Source: an uncultured Bacillaceae bacterium (GTDB taxonomy: Bacteria; Bacillota; Bacilli; Bacillales; Pradoshiaceae). From it: a stretch of 21,995 nucleotides of DNA. Position 1 is the stretch's first letter; every line of letters starts with the position of its first letter. This document shows, one piece after another, positions 6,514 through 14,320 of the stretch. The translations under genes and the position numbers were made by a program. Under the pieces are notes generated by a model that saw only the letters and a list, made by a program, of their open reading frames with translations, did no database searches and was not told the DNA's origin. The stretch lies in NCBI GenBank assembly GCA_904501845.1, contig CAJGCH010000017.1, forward strand, positions 1-21,995, given 5' to 3'.

Positions 6514-8871
6514 ATGCAGCAAAAAGTATTAAAAACATTAGAATATAACAAGATTATTGAACAGCTTGAGCAGTATGCATCCTCAAGCTTGGGCAGAGAT
6601 TTATGCCGTCAGCTCCTTCCAAACGCCGATTTAGAGGGAGTAAGACATTCACAGGAGGAAACGGACCAGGCAAGGACGGTCTATCGATTGAAGGGTTCGG
6701 TTCCGCTTGGGGGCATCTTTGATATTCGCGGCTCGATGAAACGGGCGCGAATAGGCGGGGTGCTCAGCGCGACTGAATTGATGGAGACAGCAAGCACGCT
6801 TCGGGCGGGACGCAATATCCGCAAGTTTCTGGAGGATATGCAGGAGAACGAGATTGAGCTGCCGATTCTATATGCCCAGAAGGATCTATTGGTCACCTTG
6901 CCAGAGGTGGAGAGGGAAATCAACGGGGCCATTGGTGACAATGGCGAGGTCCTTGATTCTGCCAGTGAGACCCTTCGTTCATTGAGGCAGCAATTACGGA
7001 CAAACGAAGCAAGGGTGCGTGAGAAGCTTGAAAGCATGATTCGCTCCAGCAATGCGGCGAAAATGCTCTCGGATGCGATCATCACCATTCGTAATGACCG
7101 GTTTGTTATCCCGGTTAAACAGGAGTACAGAAGTCATTATGGCGGCATCATTCATGATCAGTCTGCCTCTGGGCAAACCTTGTTCATTGAGCCCCAATCA
7201 ATCGTGCAATTGAATAACTCCCTATCGGATATCCGGATTAAAGAGGCCCGTGAAGTGGAGCGAATCCTTGCAAGTCTATCCAATATGGCAGGCGAACATT
7301 CTGAGGAGATTTTGGCAAATGTCGATATTCTTGCAGCACTCGATTTTGCCTTTGCAAAGGCGAAGTATGCAAGAGCCATCCAAGCGACGATGCCTTTGAT
7401 GAACAATAAGGGGATCATTAAATTGAAGAGTGCCCGCCATCCGTTAATTGACCCGGAGAATGTCGTCGCCAATGACATCATCTTAGGAGAAACGTATGGC
7501 ACGATGGTCATCACCGGACCGAATACAGGGGGTAAAACGGTTACCTTGAAAACGGTCGGTCTTTGCACATTAATGGCCATGTCCGGCTTGCAGGTGCCGG
7601 CACAGGAAGGTTCTGAGCTAGCCGTTTTCCGTTCGGTTTATGCGGATATCGGTGATGAGCAGTCGATTGAACAAAGTTTGAGTACATTCTCCTCTCATAT
7701 GGTCAATATTGTGGAGATTCTCGAGACCTTGGATTTTGAGAGTCTTGTCCTGTTTGATGAGCTGGGTGCAGGAACTGACCCGCAGGAAGGGGCTGCGCTT
7801 GCGATTGCCATTCTAGATGAGGTGCATACACGGGGCGCGAAGGTAATCGCAACGACCCATTACCCTGAACTGAAGGCATATGGATACAACAAAGAGGGCG
7901 TCATTAATGCAAGCGTGGAATTTGATGTGGAAACCTTGAGCCCGACATACCGTCTCTTGATTGGTGTGCCAGGACGAAGCAACGCCTTTGAGATATCTAC
8001 GAAGCTTGGCTTGAGCGACCGTATAATTCGCAATGCAAGAGGCATGGTCGGAGTTGAATCCAATAAGGTAGAAAATATGATTGCCTCCCTTGAGACGTCA
8101 CGCAGGGAAGCAGAGAAGGACTGGGAAGAAGCAGAGGCTTACTTGAAAAATGCTGAACGCCTTCATAAGGACCTTCAAAAAGAGATGAAGGAATACTATG
8201 AGAAGAAGGATGCCTTGATTGAGAAGGCAAAGCAGGAAGCAAGAGAGCTTGTCAGTCAGGCGGAAAAGGAAGCGGAGGGAATCATCAGCGACCTTAGGAA
8301 GCTTCGCTTAGAGAAAAATGCCGAAGTGAAGGAGCATGAGCTGATTGAGGCAAGACGCAAGCTGACAGAGGCCAAGCCTGAATTGACAAAGCAGGTCAGA
8401 AGAAGCGGCACAAGCGCTGGTGAGAGGACACTTAAACCAGGGGATGAAGTGAAAGTATTGTCCTTCAATCAGAAGGGAACCCTGCTTGAGAAGGTCTCGG
8501 ACAATGAATGGAATGTACAAATGGGTATCTTGAAAATGAAGGTTAAAGAAAAGGACCTTGAATTCAAGAGCAGTCCCAAGCCTGTCGAGACACGAACGAT
8601 AGCTAGCGTGAAAGGCAGGGACTTCCACGTCAATCTGGAGCTTGATTTGCGCGGTGAGCGGTATGAGAGCGCATTGGCGCGTGTCGAGAAGTATATCGAT
8701 GATGCTCTGCTTGCAGGCTATCCGCGTGTGTCCATTATCCACGGCAAAGGTACCGGGGCGTTAAGGCAAGGGGTCAGAGATTATTTGAAAAACCATCGTT
8801 CCGTTAAATCAATGCGCTTTGGGGAAGCATCTGAGGGCGGAACTGGTGTTACGGTTGTAGAACTAAAATAG
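6514..8871 (+). CDS. mutS2: Endonuclease MutS2
   Basis: This 785-residue MutS-family ATPase with a C-terminal Smr nuclease domain lacks the mismatch-recognition domain of MutS1. In Firmicutes it acts on recombination intermediates or on collided ribosomes, rather than in classical mismatch repair. Walker A is GPNTGGKT (335-342), Walker B LVLFDE (411-416), followed by LGAGTDPQEGAALA and the TTHY switch (447-450). A long coiled coil spans about 515-625, a KOW-like segment 638-685, and the Smr domain 708-785 with LDLRG and HGKGTG, so its nuclease motifs look intact. AAGGAGGATC precedes the ATG with good spacing. It is probably co-transcribed with polX and the 27-residue ORF. Confidence 0.97.
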   Translation: MQQKVLKTLEYNKIIEQLEQYASSSLGRDLCRQLLPNADLEGVRHSQEETDQARTVYRLKGSVPLGGIFDIRGSMKRARIGGVLSATELMETASTLRAGRNIRKFLEDMQENEIELPILYAQKDLLVTLPEVEREINGAIGDNGEVLDSASETLRSLRQQLRTNEARVREKLESMIRSSNAAKMLSDAIITIRNDRFVIPVKQEYRSHYGGIIHDQSASGQTLFIEPQSIVQLNNSLSDIRIKEAREVERILASLSNMAGEHSEEILANVDILAALDFAFAKAKYARAIQATMPLMNNKGIIKLKSARHPLIDPENVVANDIILGETYGTMVITGPNTGGKTVTLKTVGLCTLMAMSGLQVPAQEGSELAVFRSVYADIGDEQSIEQSLSTFSSHMVNIVEILETLDFESLVLFDELGAGTDPQEGAALAIAILDEVHTRGAKVIATTHYPELKAYGYNKEGVINASVEFDVETLSPTYRLLIGVPGRSNAFEISTKLGLSDRIIRNARGMVGVESNKVENMIASLETSRREAEKDWEEAEAYLKNAERLHKDLQKEMKEYYEKKDALIEKAKQEARELVSQAEKEAEGIISDLRKLRLEKNAEVKEHELIEARRKLTEAKPELTKQVRRSGTSAGERTLKPGDEVKVLSFNQKGTLLEKVSDNEWNVQMGILKMKVKEKDLEFKSSPKPVETRTIASVKGRDFHVNLELDLRGERYESALARVEKYIDDALLAGYPRVSIIHGKGTGALRQGVRDYLKNHRSVKSMRFGEASEGGTGVTVVELK

Positions 8872-8892
8872 AGGGGCAAACGGGAGGAAGCT

Positions 8893-8976
8893 ATGGAGAC
8901 ATTGGCGAAGGTGCTGCTAGTTGTGTCAGCTTTATTTGTTCTAGTGGGAATCATCTATTTGGCTGTAATTGCTTAA
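8893..8976 (+). CDS. 27-residue predicted membrane peptide
   Basis: This short frame begins with ATG 8893, preceded by GGGAGGAA (8882-8889), a strong ribosome binding site at correct spacing, and ends TAA just before a terminator. The peptide is METLAK followed by about 20 uninterrupted hydrophobic residues (LLVVSALFVLVGIIYLAVIA): one transmembrane helix with a single Lys at the N-terminal edge and no polar tail. It lies 21 bases after mutS2 in the slot that yshE fills in B. subtilis; it is far shorter than YshE and not recognisably a fragment of it. The function is unknown. Expression is inferred from the Shine-Dalgarno and the operon position only. Confidence 0.6.
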   Translation: METLAKVLLVVSALFVLVGIIYLAVIA

Positions 8977-8984
8977 AGTTAGTG

Positions 8985-9034
8985 ACACCCTTTGGAAAAC
9001 CGACATTGGTTTGTTTTCCGAAGGGTGTTTTTTT
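8985..9034 (+). terminator. Terminator of polX-mutS2-small ORF
   Basis: ACACCCTT (8985-8992) pairs with AAGGGTGT (9021-9028), then a T-G wobble, then GGAAAAC (8994-9000) with GTTTTCC (9013-9019). A run of seven T follows. It starts 9 bases after the stop of the 27-codon ORF, which supports that ORF as the last gene of the unit. Confidence 0.88.
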
Positions 9035-9043
9035 GCTGTCTAT

Positions 9044-9979
9044 TTACCTGGGGTTTAAGGGTAACTCATAGTGGCTGAAATAGGTATCCTCTGTATAGCC
9101 GTGTTTCCTGTAAAGCCGCTTGGCAGGGGCATTGTCGATAGCTGTACTTAGACTGATTTCCTTTGCGCCAGTCTTCATGGCAAATCTTTTAGCTTGGTTC
9201 AGCAGCAACGCGCCTGCTCCTCTATTCCTTTCCTCAGGCAAGGTATATAAATCATTTAGAATCCAGGTCCTTTGCATGGAGATTGATGAAAAGGAAGGAT
9301 AGAGCTGGGCAAACCCGATATAGCCTTGCAGGTCGGCAGCGAAAAAGATGGCAGATTCATCCTTATCCAAGCGATCCTTCAGGAAGGCTTTGGCGCCTGT
9401 AAGGTTAGAGGGTTGTTTATAAAACACCCTGTATAAATCAAATAGATGAGAAATACCTTCTATATTTTCTTCTTCTGCCCGTCTAACGTATATAGGCGGC
9501 AATCCCCCAATGTCTGCAATTTGCTTTTGATGATGACGGTCATGATAGGTGAACTCTTGGATGATATAAAGGAGAGAATAGGGCGTTCCAGTGTGCGGGC
9601 AATGGGTTTCACCATTTGAGGGGACAGAATGACAGAGCTGTTCAGCAGGCATTTCCTTCAATGCTTTGATAAGCTGGTTTCTCGTTTCTTTTGCTTCGTG
9701 AAGAAGCTCAATTTTTGATATGCCTGACCTTGCATATTCAGCAGCAACCTCATTAAATGGGTCAAATTCAGGAAAGAACATTCCTTCTCCTTGCTCAATG
9801 GATGGGAGGACTTTTGTGAGAAGATGTTTATCCCAATTCGTTATATGGGAAATGATTTCTCTGCATGACCATTTATCTGGTCCAATTGGCATAGTCCAAG
9901 TATGTTCTTCCATATCATCTAATAGACGGAGCCAAATGGAGTAATAATGAAAAGCTTCAATAACGGTTTTTCTGTCCAT
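9044..9979 (-). CDS. DinB-like domain fused to GNAT N-acetyltransferase
   Basis: This 311-residue cytoplasmic protein has two domains. Residues 1-158 are a DinB/YfiT-like four-helix bundle with the usual metal-binding histidine triad: H45 (in IISHITNWD) and H146/H150 (in YHDRHHQKQ). Residues 163-308 are a GNAT acetyltransferase with R251-N-R-G254-A-G256 in the acetyl-CoA pyrophosphate loop (motif A) and the late AKRLYRKHGY motif. The linker is short (GGLPPIYVRR). AGGAGATAG lies just before ATG 9979. DinB-like proteins include thiol-dependent transferases. No substrate can be inferred. The gene stands alone, opposite to its neighbours, at a place where B. subtilis has no such gene. I see no sign of a frameshift joining two genes. 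Confidence 0.85.
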   Translation of the reverse strand: MDRKTVIEAFHYYSIWLRLLDDMEEHTWTMPIGPDKWSCREIISHITNWDKHLLTKVLPSIEQGEGMFFPEFDPFNEVAAEYARSGISKIELLHEAKETRNQLIKALKEMPAEQLCHSVPSNGETHCPHTGTPYSLLYIIQEFTYHDRHHQKQIADIGGLPPIYVRRAEEENIEGISHLFDLYRVFYKQPSNLTGAKAFLKDRLDKDESAIFFAADLQGYIGFAQLYPSFSSISMQRTWILNDLYTLPEERNRGAGALLLNQAKRFAMKTGAKEISLSTAIDNAPAKRLYRKHGYTEDTYFSHYELPLNPR

Positions 9980-10130
9980 TTTCTATCTCCTTCGTTTACT
10001 TTCTAGAAATTTTTCGACTTCTCTTAAACTAAGATTCTTTATGTTCTCATGAATTTCCTGTGTTTTTTAGAGAATTTTACCGAATTTCCTATGAATATGA
10101 GACTTTTGACCGGTCGTTTTTAGTAAGATA

Positions 10131-10159
10131 TTGTCATACTATTCTCACTATACTATAAT
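10131..10159 (+). promoter_or_regulatory. SigA promoter of lcfA
   Basis: TTGTCA (10131-10136) and TATAAT (10154-10159) are separated by 17 bases, about 38 bases upstream of the lcfA TTG start. An overlapping weaker pair, TTGACC (10106-10111) and TATTGT (10129-10134), is also 17 bases apart. No FadR-type box was seen in 9980-10197. Confidence 0.75.
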
Positions 10160-10197
10160 TAAATAGGAAAAATAGCTTTTTAAGGGAGGTTTTTACA

Positions 10198-11898
10198 TTG
10201 CTGGAAGAAAAACCGTGGCTTGCGCAATATCCAAAAGAAATCCCGAAAAGCATCGAGTATGGACAGAATTTAATTCCTGATTATTTAAAGGAGTCAGCAC
10301 GGAAATATCCAATGAAGAATGCTCTTCACTTCATGGGTACAGATCTCTCGTATCAAAAACTGTATGAGCATGCTTTGCAATTCGCCCATTACTTAAAGGG
10401 TATCGGCGTTGAAAAGGGTGACCGGGTAGCTATCATGCTGCCGAATTTGCCGCAGGGAGTCATTGCTTATTATGGTACCTTGATGGCAGGAGGTATCGTC
10501 GTCCAGACAAACCCGCTTTATATGGAACGGGAGGTGGAATACCAGCTGCAGGATTCTGGTGCCAAGGTCATTCTCACACTGGACATCTTATTTCCCCGTG
10601 TTTCAAGTGCCGTCAAGAACACAAGTGTTGAACACATCATCGTCACAGCCATCAAAGACTTTTTACCTTTCCCAAAGAATTTGATTTATCCATTCATCCA
10701 GAAGAAGCAATACGGCCTCGTCGTCAAGGTCAACCATGAAGGCAACCATCATTTATTCATGGAAATTTTGAAAACGGCTTCAAAAGATGAAATACATTAT
10801 GAGGGCGACCCTGAGGTTGATCTTGCCTTGCTCCAATACACGGGAGGGACTACTGGATTCCCTAAGGGAGTCATGCTGACGCATAATAATCTTGTCGCAA
10901 ACACAAAGATGTGCGATGCATGGCTGTACAAATATAAAGAAGGGGAAGAGCGTGTTCTGGCGCTGCTGCCATTTTTCCATGTTTATGGCATGACGACCGT
11001 CTTGATTCTATCCGTTATGAAGGCACATAAAATGATCATTCTTCCTAAGTTCGATGCAACGGATACACTAAAGGCGATTCAGAAACAGCGCCCAACGCTA
11101 TTTCCCGGTGCGCCAACCATGTATATTGGTTTATTGAATCATCCGGATATCGCCAAATATGACTTATCCTCCATTGATGCCTGTATCAGCGGGTCTGCTG
11201 CGCTCCCTGTTGAGATACAAGAGGAATTTGAGAAAGTGACAGGCGGAAGGCTAGTCGAGGGATATGGATTAACGGAAACCTCTCCTGTCACACATGCAAA
11301 CCTTCTTTGGGACGGACCGCGCAAGAAAGGAAGCATTGGCTTGCCGTGGCCGAGTACGGATGTTGCCGTTTTATCCTCAGAGAATCATGAGCCGCTGCCT
11401 GTCGGAGAAATAGGGGAAATCGCCATTAAAGGCCCACAGGTCATGAAAGGCTACTGGAATCGCCCGGAGGAAACAGAAAGCGCTTTCTCTAATGACTGGC
11501 TTCTGACGGGAGATATGGGCTATATGGATGAGGAAGGATACTTTTATGTAGTCGACCGAAAAAAAGATATCATCATCGCCGGCGGATTCAATATATATCC
11601 GCGTGAGATTGAAGAAGTGCTGTATGAACATGAGGCTGTCCAAGAGGCGGTTGTGGCCGGTGTTCCAGACCCGTACCGCGGTGAAACGGTAAAGGCATAT
11701 ATTGTTTTAAAGGAAAATGCCCAAGTGACTGAACATGAATTAAATGAATTTTGCCGGAAGCATTTAGCTGCGTTTAAGGTGCCGCGTTTATATGAGTTCC
11801 GCGATGAATTACCAAAGACAGCAATCGGAAAAATATTGCGCCGTGTTCTAGTAGATGAAGAGAGACAAAAACTTGCCAACGACAAAAAAGAGGCATAA
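10198..11898 (+). CDS. lcfA: Long-chain fatty-acid-CoA ligase
   Basis: This enzyme activates long-chain fatty acids with ATP and CoA, via an acyl-adenylate, for beta-oxidation. The length is 566 residues, close to B. subtilis LcfA. ANL-family motifs in order are YTGGTTGFPKG (214-224, phosphate-binding loop), LPFFHVYG (257-264), GYGLTET (355-361), TGDMGY (437-442), DRKKDIIIAGG (453-463) and the catalytic lysine K545 in GKILRR. The start is TTG 10198, 8 bases after AAGGGAGG; the N-terminus EKPWLAQYPKEIP aligns with LcfA. It heads the fatty-acid degradation block with fadR-fadB-etfBA downstream. A second promoter lies before fadR, with only a weak GC-poor hairpin after the lcfA stop, so read-through is likely. 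Confidence 0.96.
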   Translation: MLEEKPWLAQYPKEIPKSIEYGQNLIPDYLKESARKYPMKNALHFMGTDLSYQKLYEHALQFAHYLKGIGVEKGDRVAIMLPNLPQGVIAYYGTLMAGGIVVQTNPLYMEREVEYQLQDSGAKVILTLDILFPRVSSAVKNTSVEHIIVTAIKDFLPFPKNLIYPFIQKKQYGLVVKVNHEGNHHLFMEILKTASKDEIHYEGDPEVDLALLQYTGGTTGFPKGVMLTHNNLVANTKMCDAWLYKYKEGEERVLALLPFFHVYGMTTVLILSVMKAHKMIILPKFDATDTLKAIQKQRPTLFPGAPTMYIGLLNHPDIAKYDLSSIDACISGSAALPVEIQEEFEKVTGGRLVEGYGLTETSPVTHANLLWDGPRKKGSIGLPWPSTDVAVLSSENHEPLPVGEIGEIAIKGPQVMKGYWNRPEETESAFSNDWLLTGDMGYMDEEGYFYVVDRKKDIIIAGGFNIYPREIEEVLYEHEAVQEAVVAGVPDPYRGETVKAYIVLKENAQVTEHELNEFCRKHLAAFKVPRLYEFRDELPKTAIGKILRRVLVDEERQKLANDKKEA

Positions 11899-11920
11899 GC
11901 TATAATCACTGGCTTTTTTC

Positions 11921-11949
11921 TTGACTTTCCTCCGGTGGGCGACTAATAT
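11921..11949 (+). promoter_or_regulatory. Promoter of fadR
   Basis: TTGACT (11921-11926) and TAATAT (11944-11949) are 17 bases apart. The predicted start near 11956 adjoins the FadR palindrome at 11957-11974. The -10 matches consensus at 4 of 6 positions. Confidence 0.6.
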
Positions 11950-11956
11950 GAAAATA

Positions 11957-11974
11957 TGAATGATGATTCATTCA
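11957..11974. promoter_or_regulatory. FadR operator
   Basis: TGAATGATGATTCATTCA is a perfect 7-bp inverted repeat (TGAATGA / TCATTCA) with a 4-base spacer. It agrees with the B. subtilis FadR box TGAATGAMTANTCATTCA except in the centre. It covers the expected transcription start of fadR, so FadR should repress its own promoter until long-chain acyl-CoA releases it. Confidence 0.88.
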
Positions 11975-11996
11975 TTTTATTGGAGGAGGACGCACG

Positions 11997-12584
11997 ATGA
12001 AGAAGGATCGCCCAAAATACAAACAGATAATTGATGCAGCCGTGATAGTGATAGCAGAAAACGGCTACCATCAAGCACAAGTCTCCAAGATTGCAAAACA
12101 AGCGGGCGTGGCAGACGGGACCATATATTTATATTTCAAAAACAAAGAGGATATTTTGATTTCGATGTTTCAAGAGAAACTCGGAGTCTTTATCTCCAAT
12201 ATTGATGAAGAAATGGCTCGGGTGGCAACTGCCAAGGAAAAGATGCTCGTCCTGATTAGCAAGCATTTCGAGATTCTTTTTGAGGATAAGCATTTGGCCA
12301 TTGTTACCCAGTTGGAATTAAGACAATCCAATAAAGAGATTCGGCACAAGATCAATGATGTCCTGAAAGGGTATTTAAAGCTTGTTGATTCCATTCTCGT
12401 CACAGGGGTTGAGCAAGGAGAGTTTCATAAAGACCTTGATATTCGCCTGGCCAGACACATGGTGTTTGGGACATTGGATGAAATTGTCACGACTTGGGTG
12501 ATGAATGAGCAGAAATATGATCTCGTGAAGCAGGCTGGTCCTGTACATGATCTCATCATCAAGGGTCTTGGAGCCAGATCGTAA
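11997..12584 (+). CDS. fadR: Fatty acid degradation repressor FadR (TetR family)
   Basis: This 195-residue TetR-family repressor is nearly the length of B. subtilis FadR (194). It represses beta-oxidation genes and is relieved by long-chain acyl-CoA. The DNA-binding helix-turn-helix at about residues 24-46 contains VSKIAKQAGVADGTIYLYF, and the stretches KNKEDILISMF, IVTQLELRQSN and TTWVMNEQKYDLV are characteristic of FadR. The start is ATG 11997 after TTGGAGGAGGA. The gene lies between lcfA and fadB, 22 bases before the fadB ATG, under a promoter carrying a FadR box. Confidence 0.96.
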   Translation: MKKDRPKYKQIIDAAVIVIAENGYHQAQVSKIAKQAGVADGTIYLYFKNKEDILISMFQEKLGVFISNIDEEMARVATAKEKMLVLISKHFEILFEDKHLAIVTQLELRQSNKEIRHKINDVLKGYLKLVDSILVTGVEQGEFHKDLDIRLARHMVFGTLDEIVTTWVMNEQKYDLVKQAGPVHDLIIKGLGARS

Positions 12585-12606
12585 AGTAAAGGGGCAGATA
12601 GCTAGT

Positions 12607-13380
12607 ATGAATACTTTACATTTGCAGAAGGAGGGTCAGGTGGCCTATGTAGCAATCAACAGGCCGCCTGCCAATGCCTTGGCGGCAGAATTGCTTCAGG
12701 ATTTATCGTCCATGCTTGATTCGATTGAGGAGCAGGATGATATCCGTGTAGTGGTTCTTTACGGGGAAGGAAGATTTTTCTCAGCAGGTGCTGATATCAA
12801 GGAATTTACGACCGTGGAATCGGGAGCGGAATTCTCAAAGCTTTCGGTGAAGGGACAAGAACTGTTTGAAAGAATCGAAACATTCAAAAAACCGGTTATC
12901 GCCAGCATTCACGGGGCGGCTCTCGGCGGCGGGCTAGAACTCGCCTTGTCCTGTCATCTTCGTTATGTGACAGAAACGGCCAAGCTAGGCTTGCCTGAGC
13001 TGCAGCTGGGATTGATTCCAGGTTACGCCGGTACCCAGCGTCTGACAAGATTTGCGGGAGCGGCAAAAGCGGCTGAGATGATGTTCACCTCTAAACCTAT
13101 TTCCGGTCTTGAGGCCGTCACATGGGGAATCGCAAACATTGCCTTTAAGGAAGACGAGCTTATGAGTGAGGTCAAGAAGATTGCCGAATCAATCGCGAGA
13201 AAAAGCCCGATTGCCCTTGAGAAGACGATTCAGCTTATCAATTACGGCAAGCATGAACGGTTCTATGAGGGTGTGAAGAAAGAGGCCGAGCATTTTGGCG
13301 ATATCTTCGTGACGCAGGATGCAAAAGAAGGCATCACGGCATTCATTGAAAAACGTACACCTGTGTTTGAAGGAAAATGA
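12607..13380 (+). CDS. fadB: Enoyl-CoA hydratase
   Basis: This crotonase-superfamily enzyme of 257 residues (B. subtilis FadB 258) adds water to trans-2-enoyl-CoA in beta-oxidation. Oxyanion-hole segments are SAGADIKEF (59-67) and GAALGGG (103-109). The two catalytic glutamates expected for a hydratase are present: E111 in GGGLEL and E131 in GLPELQLGLIPG. GTQRL follows at 142-146. The open frame extends 20 codons upstream into fadR, but ATG 12607 matches family N-termini. Its ribosome binding site AAAGGGG (12588-12594) is 12 bases away, longer than ideal. It is co-transcribed with fadR. Confidence 0.94.
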   Translation: MNTLHLQKEGQVAYVAINRPPANALAAELLQDLSSMLDSIEEQDDIRVVVLYGEGRFFSAGADIKEFTTVESGAEFSKLSVKGQELFERIETFKKPVIASIHGAALGGGLELALSCHLRYVTETAKLGLPELQLGLIPGYAGTQRLTRFAGAAKAAEMMFTSKPISGLEAVTWGIANIAFKEDELMSEVKKIAESIARKSPIALEKTIQLINYGKHERFYEGVKKEAEHFGDIFVTQDAKEGITAFIEKRTPVFEGK

Positions 13381-13498
13381 GCACCTAATCTAGAATAATT
13401 TTATTAACACCATTTTGGCTGGATTTTCCAGGCAAAAAGTTTATATACATCCAGATCATTATCGTCACAATTCATACGAACCAATAGGAGGGCCTTAC

Positions 13499-14272
13499 AT
13501 GAATATCTATGTTTTGTTGAAAAGAACATTTGATACTGAGGAGAAGATTTCCTTATCAAATGGCCGTATTCAGGAAGATGGAGCAGAATTTATCATTAAC
13601 CCGTATGATGAGTATGCGGTAGAGGAAGCCATTCAAGTGCGTGATGCGCAAGGCGGCGAGGTAACCGTTGTGACAGTCGGCGGAGAAGACGCTGAGAAAG
13701 AGCTTCGCACAGCACTGGCTATGGGAGCAGACAAAGCAGTCCTCATCAACATTGAAGATGATGTTGAAGATGGTGATCAATATACAACAGCAAAGATTCT
13801 ATCTGAATATTTGAAAGAACAGGAAGCAGACTTAATTATCGGCGGAAACGTCGCCATTGACGGCGGTTCAGGACAAGTAGGGCCGCGTGTAGCCGGTTTA
13901 CTTGATATCCCTTATGTCACAACCGTTACAAAGCTTGAAATTGATGGCGAAAATGTAACCGTTACCAGAGATGTTGAAGGGGATTCCGAAATCATTGAAA
14001 CTTCCTTGCCGCTATTAATTACAGCCCAGCAAGGGTTAAACGAGCCGCGTTATCCTTCCCTTCCGGGGATTATGAAAGCGAAGAAGAAGCCGCTTGAGGA
14101 ACTTGAGCTTGATGATTTGGATTTAGAAGAGGACGATGTGGAAGCGAAAACAAAGAGCATTGAGATTTACCTTCCGCCGCAAAAAGAAGCGGGCAAGGTC
14201 CTTCAAGGCGAAGTTCCGAATCAAGTGAAAGAACTCGTGCAATTGCTCCGTTCTGAAGCGAAAGTTATCTAA
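13499..14272 (+). CDS. etfB: Electron transfer flavoprotein beta subunit
   Basis: This is the beta subunit of the heterodimeric ETF, which takes electrons from acyl-CoA dehydrogenases and passes them toward the quinone pool. The 257 residues equal B. subtilis EtfB. Visible features are MNIYVLLKRTFDTEEKI at the N-terminus, NPYDEYAVEEA, LRTALAMGADKAVLI, SGQVGPRVAGLLDIPYVTTV (AMP-binding region) and the EtfB signature ending LNEPRYPSLPGIMKAKKKP. A longer frame starts at 13415, but AGGAGGG at 13487-13493 marks ATG 13499 as the start. The gap from fadB is 118 bases; etfA follows after 48 bases. Confidence 0.95.
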   Translation: MNIYVLLKRTFDTEEKISLSNGRIQEDGAEFIINPYDEYAVEEAIQVRDAQGGEVTVVTVGGEDAEKELRTALAMGADKAVLINIEDDVEDGDQYTTAKILSEYLKEQEADLIIGGNVAIDGGSGQVGPRVAGLLDIPYVTTVTKLEIDGENVTVTRDVEGDSEIIETSLPLLITAQQGLNEPRYPSLPGIMKAKKKPLEELELDDLDLEEDDVEAKTKSIEIYLPPQKEAGKVLQGEVPNQVKELVQLLRSEAKVI

Positions 14273-14320
14273 ACATATAAAGCAACGAACATATAGGGAA
14301 AATAACGGGAGGTAAAATTC

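Noticed and set aside
8308..8742. 144-codon minus-strand frame opposite mutS2
   Set aside because: It is a shadow of the MutS2 C-terminal coding region, with no ribosome binding site or recognisable product.
11896..11920. Terminator between lcfA and fadR
   Set aside because: AGC/GCT before a T run gives only a 3-4 bp stem with a long loop, too weak to call.
13415..13498. 28-codon N-terminal extension of etfB
   Set aside because: AGGAGGG lies directly before ATG 13499, and MNIYVLLKRTFDTEEKI is the usual EtfB beginning.
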